Assembly: GCA_002482885.1 (NCBI GenBank)
Contig: DLGW01000007.1
Coordinates: forward strand, 1 to 29,849
Reading direction: 5' to 3'
DNA length: 29,849 bases
DNA from: Flavobacteriaceae bacterium UBA7684
Lineage (GTDB): Bacteria > Bacteroidota > Bacteroidia > Flavobacteriales > Flavobacteriaceae
In this document: positions 24,238 through 29,849 of the stretch, piece after piece
Position numbering within the stretch: position 1 is the first letter of the stretch
Layout: every line of letters begins with the position of its first letter
The notes under the pieces: generated by a model
The model's input: the letters and a program-made list of their open reading frames with translations, nothing else
Told to the model about the DNA's origin: nothing
The model's database searches: none
Program-made: the position numbers and the translations under genes

Positions 24238-24299
24238 AAAAACCATTATAATCGGGCTGCCTAAACTTAGGCAGCCCGATTTGTTTTTGTATGGTTTTT
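24238..24299 (+). terminator. Nested hairpin terminator after menE
   Basis: The inner arms, AATCGGGCTGCCTA and TAGGCAGCCCGATT (24250-24263 and 24268-24281), pair perfectly over 14 bp around a 4-nt loop and are followed by TGTTTTTG. Outer arms AAAAACCAT (24238-24246) and ATGGTTTTT (24291-24299) are also perfect inverted repeats, so the whole forms a two-part stem ending in a T run. Confidence 0.92.
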
Positions 24300-24328
24300 T
24301 CTCTAAATATTTTTTGCCGTAAGTTTTT

Positions 24329-24350
24329 AAATATGATAAATATCATATTT
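24329..24350. promoter_or_regulatory. 22-bp palindrome, probable CRP/FNR-family operator of the cbb3 operon
   Basis: The arms AAATATGATA and TATCATATTT are perfect over 10 bp with an AA centre. The core TGAT-N4-ATCA matches the FNR half-sites (TTGAT-N4-ATCAA) except that the outermost T/A are A/T. The centre, 24339.5, lies 41.5 bp before 24381, the start site expected from the TACTTTTG element, the class II activator position. Operator identity and the bound regulator are inference. Confidence 0.55.
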
Positions 24351-24368
24351 TAACAAGACCCATCAATC

Positions 24369-24376
24369 TACTTTTG
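24369..24376 (+). promoter_or_regulatory. -7 element of the cbb3 oxidase operon
   Basis: TACTTTTG is a perfect TAnnTTTG match 17 bp before the ccoS ATG. The expected start is about 24380-24381. The -33 region reads TTTT rather than TTTG, so the basal promoter looks weak and may need the activator predicted at 24329-24350. Confidence 0.5.
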
Positions 24377-24392
24377 TTTTAACATTTAGGGT

Positions 24393-24575
24393 ATGAGTGT
24401 AATTTATCTTTTAATTTCAATAAGCATCGTGGTTGCGATAGGCTTCTTTATAGCTTTTGTGCGCGCGGTAAAGTCGGGTCAGTATGACGATAGTTATACA
24501 CCATCTGTTCGTATGTTGTTTGACGACGAACTCAAAAAAGAAACAGAACAAATAACTGATGATAAACAACTATAA
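24393..24575 (+). CDS. ccoS: cbb3-type cytochrome oxidase assembly protein CcoS
   Basis: CcoS is a small membrane protein needed to insert haem and copper cofactors into CcoN. The 60 residues contain one membrane helix (VIYLLISISIVVAIGFFIAF) followed by the family signature GQYDDSYTPSVRMLFDDEL. It is the first gene of the operon, 167 bp after menE. The ATG at 24393 is 17 bp after a clear -7 element. The gap to ccoNO is 3 bp. In several Flavobacteriaceae, as I recall, ccoI (copper-transporting P-type ATPase) comes directly upstream of ccoS; that gene is not present here. Confidence 0.93.
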   Translation: MSVIYLLISISIVVAIGFFIAFVRAVKSGQYDDSYTPSVRMLFDDELKKETEQITDDKQL

Positions 24576-24578
24576 ATT

Positions 24579-26771
24579 ATGGAGAAACAGCAATTCTACT
24601 ATGACAATCAAATTGTAAAGAAATTCCTTTACGCAACTATTGTTTTTGGGGTCGTGGGTATGGTCGTGGGGCTTTTATTAGCCTTTATGTTTTTATTCCC
24701 GAATTTAACCGACGGTATTTCGTGGTTAAGTTTCGGACGATTAAGACCTTTACATACCAATGCCGTTATTTTTGCCTTTGTGGGTAATGCTTTGTTTGCG
24801 GGAATCTATTATTCTTTACAACGTTTACTTAAAGCACGTATGTTTAGTGACTTTTTAAGTAATTTTAATTTTTGGGGTTGGCAATTAATTATTGTAGCCG
24901 CCGCAGTTACTTTACCTTTAGGATATACTTCTTCAAAAGAATATGCCGAATTAGAATGGCCAATAGATATTGCTATTGCGTTGGTTTGGGTAGCTTTTGG
25001 GGTAAACATGATTGGTACTATTATCAAGCGTAGAGAACGTCATTTATACGTAGCCATTTGGTTTTACATTGCCACTTTTGTAACCGTAGCTGTGCTTCAT
25101 ATATTTAATAGTTTGGCATTGCCTGTCGGATTCTTGAAAAGTTATTCAGTGTATGCAGGGGTGCAAGATGCTTTAGTACAATGGTGGTACGGGCACAATG
25201 CGGTGGCATTCTTTTTAACCACACCATTTTTAGGATTGATGTATTACTTTATTCCTAAAGCTACGAATCGTCCGGTATATTCTTATAAGTTATCGATTAT
25301 TCACTTTTGGTCTTTAATCTTTTTATACATCTGGGCAGGGCCTCATCACTTATTATACACCGCATTACCAGATTGGGCTCAAAATTTAGGGGTTGTATTT
25401 TCCATTATGTTAATTGCTCCATCTTGGGGAGGTATGATCAACGGATTGCTAACCTTACGTGGCGTTTGGGATAAAGTACGTGAAGATGCTGTATTGAAGT
25501 TTTTTGTAGTTGCGATAACCGGTTACGGGATGGCCACTTTTGAAGGACCAATGTTATCTCTTAAAAATGTAAATGCTATTGCGCACTTTACCGATTGGAT
25601 TATTGCACACGTACACGTTGGCGCATTAGCTTGGAACGGATTTATGGCGTTTGGTATGATTTATTGGTTGATTCCGCGCATGACCAAATCAAAATTGTAT
25701 TCAGAAAAATTAGCCAATTTCCATTTTTGGATTGCCACTTTAGGAATTGTTTTATATGCACTTCCTTTATATGTAGCAGGATTTACACAAGCCTCTATGT
25801 GGAAACAATTCAATCCAGATGGTTCCTTAGTTTACGGTAACTTTTTAGAAACCGTAACTCAAATCATGCCAATGTATTGGATGAGAGCCATAGGAGGTAC
25901 TTTATATGTTGCGGGAATGTTGGTGTTGGTTTATAACATTATTAAAACTGTAAAAGCAGGACAGCCTGTAACCGATGAGTTAGCCGAAGCACCTGCTTTA
26001 CAAAAAATTTCTGAAGGCAGATTAAAAGGCGAAGATTTCCACCCATGGTTAGAAAGAAAACCAATTCAGTTAACCATTTTAGCTACCGTGGCTATTTTGA
26101 TAGGAGGTATCATTCAGATTGTACCAACCTTGTTAGTAAAATCTAATATTCCAACAATTACTAGTGTTAAACCATATACACCTTTAGAATTAGAAGGACG
26201 TGATTTATACATCCGCGAAGGTTGTGTGGGGTGTCACTCACAAATGGTACGTCCGTTCCGTTCTGAAGTTGAACGTTATGGCGAATATGCTAAAGCAGGA
26301 GAATTTGTATATGATCATCCATTTTTATGGGGTTCAAAACGTACAGGACCAGATTTATTACGTGTAGGAGGTAAATATTCAGACAACTGGCATTTCAACC
26401 ACATGTATAATCCACAAAGTACTTCACCTGGTTCCATTATGCCAGCGTATCAATGGTTGACTAAAAATAAATTAGAGATTTCTGACATTCAAGGTAAAAT
26501 GAGTGCGATGAAAACTTTAGGAGTGCCTTATACAGATACAGATATTGCTAATGCTTTAAAAAGTATTCAAGAACAGTCACTTAAAATCGAGAAAAATTTA
26601 TACACTGACCCTGATTTTGTAAAAAGTTACGAGAACAGCAAAAAAGCAGCTTTAGCTAAAGGGGAGGAGTTTGTACCCATGAACGAAAGAGAAATCATCG
26701 CGATGATTGCTTACTTACAACGTTTAGGTACCGATATTAAAGTGAAAGAAGTTGTACAACTAAACAGGTAG
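24579..26771 (+). CDS. ccoNO: Fused cbb3-type cytochrome c oxidase subunits I and II (CcoN-CcoO)
   Basis: This 730-residue protein joins the catalytic subunit CcoN (residues 1 to about 465) and the monohaem cytochrome c subunit CcoO (about 490-730), which are separate genes in Proteobacteria. Haem and copper ligands are visible: His59 (LRPLHTNAVIF), His206 (WWYGHNAV), His256-His257 (GPHHLLYTALPDW), and His344/His346 (IIAHVHVGALAWNG). The CcoO haem-c motif is Cys549-Val-Gly-Cys552-His553, followed by SQMVRPF and later GSIMPAYQW with the axial methionine. A membrane helix (about 498-518) starts the CcoO half. The enzyme reduces oxygen to water at high affinity and pumps protons. No stop or frameshift interrupts the fusion. 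Confidence 0.97.
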   Translation: MEKQQFYYDNQIVKKFLYATIVFGVVGMVVGLLLAFMFLFPNLTDGISWLSFGRLRPLHTNAVIFAFVGNALFAGIYYSLQRLLKARMFSDFLSNFNFWGWQLIIVAAAVTLPLGYTSSKEYAELEWPIDIAIALVWVAFGVNMIGTIIKRRERHLYVAIWFYIATFVTVAVLHIFNSLALPVGFLKSYSVYAGVQDALVQWWYGHNAVAFFLTTPFLGLMYYFIPKATNRPVYSYKLSIIHFWSLIFLYIWAGPHHLLYTALPDWAQNLGVVFSIMLIAPSWGGMINGLLTLRGVWDKVREDAVLKFFVVAITGYGMATFEGPMLSLKNVNAIAHFTDWIIAHVHVGALAWNGFMAFGMIYWLIPRMTKSKLYSEKLANFHFWIATLGIVLYALPLYVAGFTQASMWKQFNPDGSLVYGNFLETVTQIMPMYWMRAIGGTLYVAGMLVLVYNIIKTVKAGQPVTDELAEAPALQKISEGRLKGEDFHPWLERKPIQLTILATVAILIGGIIQIVPTLLVKSNIPTITSVKPYTPLELEGRDLYIREGCVGCHSQMVRPFRSEVERYGEYAKAGEFVYDHPFLWGSKRTGPDLLRVGGKYSDNWHFNHMYNPQSTSPGSIMPAYQWLTKNKLEISDIQGKMSAMKTLGVPYTDTDIANALKSIQEQSLKIEKNLYTDPDFVKSYENSKKAALAKGEEFVPMNEREIIAMIAYLQRLGTDIKVKEVVQLNR

Positions 26772-26776
26772 TAGTT

Positions 26777-26950
26777 ATGTTAAAGTTTGTAAAACACCAT
26801 ATGGATTCGATTGCGGGTATAGAAATCTATCCCGTAATCTCTTTGATTATTTTCTTTTCTTTTTTCATGTTATTGGGATTATGGGTATTTACCTATAAAA
26901 AAGAAAAGATAAACGAGTTGAGTAATATTCCTTTTAACGAAAACAATTAA
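26777..26950 (+). CDS. ccoQ: CcoQ-like small subunit of cbb3 oxidase
   Basis: This 57-residue ORF is below the usual ORF cutoff but sits exactly where ccoQ (fixQ) belongs. It starts 5 bp after ccoNO and ends 4 bp before ccoP. The translation has one membrane helix (YPVISLIIFFSFFMLLGLWV) followed by a charged tail TYKKEKINELS, the usual layout of CcoQ, which stabilises the complex. Sequence conservation in this family is low, so the call depends on position, size and topology. Confidence 0.85.
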   Translation: MLKFVKHHMDSIAGIEIYPVISLIIFFSFFMLLGLWVFTYKKEKINELSNIPFNENN

Positions 26951-26954
26951 TTCT

Positions 26955-27833
26955 ATGAAAAATATATGTCCATCTTACGTAAGAGTACCTTTACTGTTTT
27001 TTGCTGTATTTGGTGCTATGGAATATTTTATAGATTCAGGCGATAAACCAGCCTTTATAGAATATCCGATGGTTTCGGTGTTTTTATTAGTCTTTTTATT
27101 TCTATTGATTGCCATTGAAGTAGTCATCAAAGCGATTGATAAAGTAACCTATTTGTTACTTACCGAAGAGCAAAAAGCACAAAAATTGGCTGAAGAAAGT
27201 AAATCGTTTACCGAAAGCACTTTCTTCAAAAACATCATGCAAAAGTTAACCAAAGTTGAGCCCATAGAAAATGAGGCAGATTTGCTTTTACATCATGATT
27301 ATGACGGTATTAAAGAATTAGACAATAAGTTACCGCCATGGTGGGTGTATATGTTTTATGCTACCATCATTTTTGCAGGCATTTATTTAGTGCGTTTTCA
27401 TGTGTTAGGTCATGACAATCAAAAAATGGAGTTTGATAAAGAAATGAAAGAAGCGCAATTAGCCGTGGAAGAATACAAAAAAACCGCTAAAGATTTAATT
27501 GATGCCAACACGGTAACTTTATTGACAGACGCAGGGGATTTAGCCGCAGGTAAAAAAGTATTTGAAAGCAATTGTGTTGCCTGTCATAAACCCGATGGAG
27601 GAGGAGCTATTGGTCCGAATTTAACCGATGAAAATTGGATTTTAGGTGGCGGAATTAAAAATGTATTTACTACCATAACCGAAGGTGGGCGTGATGGAAA
27701 AGGAATGGTTGCTTGGAAAGGTACTTTAAAACCATCTGAAATTCAACAAGTAGCCAGTTATGTACTTTCTTTAAAAGGCAGTAATCCAAAAGATGCCAAA
27801 GCACCAGAAGGTGATGTTTGGGTAGAGCAATAA
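26955..27833 (+). CDS. ccoP: cbb3 oxidase cytochrome c subunit CcoP, monohaem form
   Basis: CcoP passes electrons to CcoO/CcoN. It has hydrophobic segments near the N terminus (residues about 10-22 and 40-60), the conserved DGIKELDNKLPPWW segment before another helix (about 130-147), and a C-terminal cytochrome c domain. Only one haem-binding motif exists: Cys207-Val-Ala-Cys210-His211, with probable axial Met251 (GKGMVAWKG). Proteobacterial CcoP has two haems; the monohaem form appears, from memory, to be usual in Bacteroidota. The 292 residues are otherwise complete. The start follows ccoQ by 4 bp. A hairpin-forming repeat region separates it from ccoG. Confidence 0.94.
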   Translation: MKNICPSYVRVPLLFFAVFGAMEYFIDSGDKPAFIEYPMVSVFLLVFLFLLIAIEVVIKAIDKVTYLLLTEEQKAQKLAEESKSFTESTFFKNIMQKLTKVEPIENEADLLLHHDYDGIKELDNKLPPWWVYMFYATIIFAGIYLVRFHVLGHDNQKMEFDKEMKEAQLAVEEYKKTAKDLIDANTVTLLTDAGDLAAGKKVFESNCVACHKPDGGGAIGPNLTDENWILGGGIKNVFTTITEGGRDGKGMVAWKGTLKPSEIQQVASYVLSLKGSNPKDAKAPEGDVWVEQ

Positions 27834-27841
27834 ATTAATAA

Positions 27842-27899
27842 TTGAGATTTGAAGTTTGAAATTCCTCAGTTGGAGTCTCAAATCTCAAATCTCAAATCT
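27842..27899 (+). repeat. 7-bp tandem repeat (TCTCAAA) folding into a long hairpin between ccoP and ccoG
   Basis: Three exact TCTCAAA units occupy 27876-27896, with a partial fourth to 27899. An opposite-orientation copy upstream (27842-27859) pairs with 27878-27895 over 18 positions with one mismatch and one wobble, around an 18-nt loop. In the mRNA this would be a stable stem inside the operon. No T-tract follows the stem, so it is not a standard terminator. Confidence 0.75.
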
Positions 27900-27907
27900 T
27901 TAATAAA

Positions 27908-29323
27908 ATGTCCCCAAAATTAAATGATTCATTTCGCGATACCATTGGTACCTTAGACGAAAAAGGAGAAAGAGCTTATGTTTTTCCTAAAAAGCCTAGC
28001 GGTAAATGGTATAACTATCGCAAATATGTGAGTTATTTTTTGTTGGCATTTTTGTTTTCGGCTCCGTTCATCAAAGTAAATGGCAATCAGTTTTTATTGT
28101 TCAATGTGTTGGAACGTCGTTTTAACATTTTTGGATTCCCATTTTGGCCACAAGACTTTTATTTGTTTGTGGTATCCATGATAATTGGAGTGGTCGGGTT
28201 GGCTTTATTTACCGTGGCATTCGGAAGAATATTTTGCGGTTGGATATGCCCACAAACCATATTCATGGAAATGGTTTTCAGACGTGTTGAATATTGGATT
28301 GATGGTGACAGAGGAGCTCAAATGCGATTGGCCAAACAACCTTGGAATACCGAAAAAATTGTAAAAAGAGGCTCGAAATTCTTTGTTTTTTTAGGAATAT
28401 CTTTTTTAATCGCCAATATATTTTTAGCCTATTTAGTAGGTAGTGACCATCTGATACAAATGATTGAAGAAGGCCCTGAAAATCATGGCAGTACCTTAAT
28501 TTCATTAGCGATTTTCACAGGGGTTTTCTATTTTGTGTTTGCCTGGTTCAGAGAACAAGTATGTATTATTGCTTGCCCTTACGGCAGATTACAAGGCGCT
28601 TTATTAGATAACAAATCCATTGTAGTGGCTTACGATCACGTTCGTGGAGAAAAAGAAAAAGGACGTGCTAAATTCGATAAAAGGGAAGATAGAGCAAATT
28701 CAGGAAAAGGAGATTGTATCGATTGTATGCAATGCGTACATGTGTGTCCGACAAAAATTGACATTCGTAACGGAACTCAATTAGAATGTATCAATTGTAC
28801 CGCTTGTATTGATGAATGTAACACCATCATGGAAGGCATCGGCTATCCGAAAGGATTGATTCGATATGCATCAGAAGATGAAATCACCAAAAAGGAGAAG
28901 TTTGTTTTTACCCTTCGCATGAAAGGTTACGCTGCTGTTTTGGCAATTTTGTCAGGAATTTTAGTGGGTATGCTATTTTTAAGAAGTGATGTAGAAGCCA
29001 CTATTTTAAGATTACCGGGGCAACTTTTTGAACACAAAGGCGAAAACATCAGTAATGTATATACTTATAAAATTGTGAACAAAACATCGGTAGATTATAA
29101 CGATTTACATTTTAGATTAATTGATTCCAAAGGCGAGGTAAAAATGGTCGGTAAATCAGCCATTCAACTAAAAAGTCAGGGCATGTCGCAAGGTACTTTC
29201 TTTATAGAAATTAACGAAGCCTTGTTAGATGGCGATAAAACAAAAATTAAAATCGGGGTTTATAACGGCAACGAGTTATTAGAAGTGAACAAAACAAATT
29301 TTTTAGGACCAAGAACTTTTTAG
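27908..29323 (+). CDS. ccoG: cbb3 oxidase accessory protein CcoG (FixG/RdxA type)
   Basis: CcoG is a membrane iron-sulfur protein involved in copper handling for cbb3 oxidase assembly. It has a FixG-type layout with about five membrane helices. FCGWICPQ (Cys110, Cys114) and IACPYGR (Cys219, Cys223) sit at membrane boundaries. Two ferredoxin-type [4Fe-4S] motifs lie at Cys270/273/276/280 and Cys294/297/300/304. A periplasmic Ig-like C-terminal domain follows a helix at about 340-357. The 471-residue length is normal. The ATG at 27908 lies 74 bp after ccoP, the largest gap in the operon, filled by the hairpin repeat. Motifs and length are complete. Confidence 0.95.
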   Translation: MSPKLNDSFRDTIGTLDEKGERAYVFPKKPSGKWYNYRKYVSYFLLAFLFSAPFIKVNGNQFLLFNVLERRFNIFGFPFWPQDFYLFVVSMIIGVVGLALFTVAFGRIFCGWICPQTIFMEMVFRRVEYWIDGDRGAQMRLAKQPWNTEKIVKRGSKFFVFLGISFLIANIFLAYLVGSDHLIQMIEEGPENHGSTLISLAIFTGVFYFVFAWFREQVCIIACPYGRLQGALLDNKSIVVAYDHVRGEKEKGRAKFDKREDRANSGKGDCIDCMQCVHVCPTKIDIRNGTQLECINCTACIDECNTIMEGIGYPKGLIRYASEDEITKKEKFVFTLRMKGYAAVLAILSGILVGMLFLRSDVEATILRLPGQLFEHKGENISNVYTYKIVNKTSVDYNDLHFRLIDSKGEVKMVGKSAIQLKSQGMSQGTFFIEINEALLDGDKTKIKIGVYNGNELLEVNKTNFLGPRTF

Positions 29324-29381
29324 ATGTTTAATCGATAGTTCCCTTAAAAAATGAAAACAATAACTACAAATCAAAACTACT

Positions 29382-29828
29382 ATGAAAATTAATTGGGGTT
29401 GGAGCTTAGCCATTGCCATGGGATTGTTTATGGTATTCATACTTACCTATGTGTTTAAGGTACAATCAGATAGTACTTACGATCACGAAATGGTGGTTGA
29501 GGATTATTACAAACAAGAAATAGGTTTCCAAAAAGAAATCGACAAAAAACAAAATGCAGAAAATCTTGCAGAAAAAGTAAGTGTAACAGTAACTGAACAA
29601 GGTGTAGAAATACAATTCCCGAGTTCTTTTACACCTGAAAATATAAAAGGAAAAATATCCCTATACAGGCCGTCGAGCCAAAAGTTGGATTTTGATAAAT
29701 CTATCTCAATTTCTACTTCAAATTTGCTCATACCTAAAAGTGAACTGGCAGGCGGCCGATGGGATATTTCTATAGATTGGACATACGAAGGAATCGAATA
29801 TTTGAACAAGGAAACGATTTATTTATAG
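29382..29828 (+). CDS. ccoH: FixH/CcoH-family assembly protein
   Basis: FixH (CcoH) helps assemble or stabilise cbb3 oxidase. The N terminus MKINWGWSLAIAMGLFMVF begins a single membrane helix (about residues 6-28), and the rest is a periplasmic domain of about 120 residues with a D-Y-Y-K-Q-E-I-G segment (VVEDYYKQEIGFQKEID) characteristic of the family. A beta-rich part follows, ending in GGRWDISIDWTYEG. Its place directly after ccoG supports the call. The 148-residue length is typical. Its stop codon lies within a 7-bp repeat tract that runs to the window end; the next gene is outside. Confidence 0.92.
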   Translation: MKINWGWSLAIAMGLFMVFILTYVFKVQSDSTYDHEMVVEDYYKQEIGFQKEIDKKQNAENLAEKVSVTVTEQGVEIQFPSSFTPENIKGKISLYRPSSQKLDFDKSISISTSNLLIPKSELAGGRWDISIDWTYEGIEYLNKETIYL

Positions 29829-29849
29829 GTTTTAGGTCTTAGGTTTTTT
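29825..29849. repeat. 7-bp tandem repeat at the right edge, starting in the ccoH stop codon
   Basis: The plus strand reads ATAGGTT, TTAGGTC, TTAGGTT and then TTTT to the edge: three heptamers, probably continuing beyond the window. The first unit includes the TAG stop of ccoH. The unit differs from those at 1298-1346 and 27876-27899, but the period is the same. Confidence 0.6.

Noticed and set aside
27876..27899. CRISPR array
   Set aside because: Units are 7 bp, directly adjacent, without spacers, and no cas genes are in the window.
29351..29392. 13-codon ORF overlapping the ccoH start
   Set aside because: Very short, low-complexity, and out of frame with ccoH; no attenuator structure is visible next to it.
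1..29849. Prophage, insertion sequence, integrated element or biosynthetic gene cluster
   Set aside because: No transposase, integrase, phage structural gene, terminal inverted repeats or clustered synthases were found; all genes have housekeeping, respiratory or envelope character.

Overview
The window looks like a chromosomal segment of a member of the Flavobacteriaceae (Bacteroidota). The DNA is AT-rich. No Shine-Dalgarno motif sits at normal spacing before any start I examined. Several upstream regions carry the Bacteroidota -7 element TAnnTTTG. Gene content also fits the family: a fused CcoNO cbb3 oxidase with a monohaem CcoP, a short MenE, a bacterial-lipoprotein FKBP with a Bacteroidota-type surface-export signal, three linked parvulin/SurA-type genes, and a solo HsdR-N protein beside holA. 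I see no phage, insertion sequence, integrase, CRISPR array or other mobile DNA. Apart from three short 7-bp repeat tracts this is core genome, and no stretch over 300 bp lacks a gene.

Layout. 1-124: two tandem minus-strand tRNA genes (the first cut by the window edge), divergent from aroK (254-772). 764-1740: convergent minus-strand phosphoribosyltransferase and S4-domain RNA-binding genes, separated by a 49-bp heptamer repeat. 1820-9679: a plus-strand envelope/housekeeping run: surface-type FKBP lipoprotein, ung, three parvulin/SurA-family genes packed with 0 bp or overlapping junctions, a MoxR AAA+ ATPase and an acyltransferase-3 membrane protein. 9842-12106: aconitase, closed by a clear hairpin terminator. 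12198-13751: folP plus a lipoprotein with a possible ExbD-like domain, convergent with a minus-strand group (17615 to 13748): outer-membrane protein, truA, ABC exporter. 17695-17727 is a perfect hairpin that ends the next minus-strand group, holA - 65-aa membrane protein - ettA (20743 to 17749). 20772-24225: plus-strand HsdR-N protein, family-2 glycosyltransferase, CPBP membrane protease, menE, closed by a nested hairpin terminator. 24393-29828: the cbb3 cytochrome oxidase operon ccoS-ccoNO-ccoQ-ccoP-ccoG-ccoH.

How it fits together. MenE (menaquinone synthesis), aconitase (TCA cycle) and the cbb3 oxidase point to respiratory metabolism able to work at low oxygen. The cbb3 operon is preceded by a perfect 22-bp palindrome with a CRP/FNR-type core, placed about 41.5 bp before the start site predicted from a TACTTTTG -7 element. 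The surA-type cluster, the FKBP lipoprotein, the outer-membrane protein and the ABC exporter serve envelope biogenesis.

I found no wholly new multi-gene system. The points most worth a second look are the FNR-like palindrome, the 7-bp repeat family (one copy folds into a long hairpin inside the cbb3 operon), the solo nuclease-like HsdR-N protein, the ExbD-like lipoprotein after folP, the surface-targeted FKBP lipoprotein, and a 26-codon unannotated ORF before aconitase. All database and family statements are from memory; nothing was searched.
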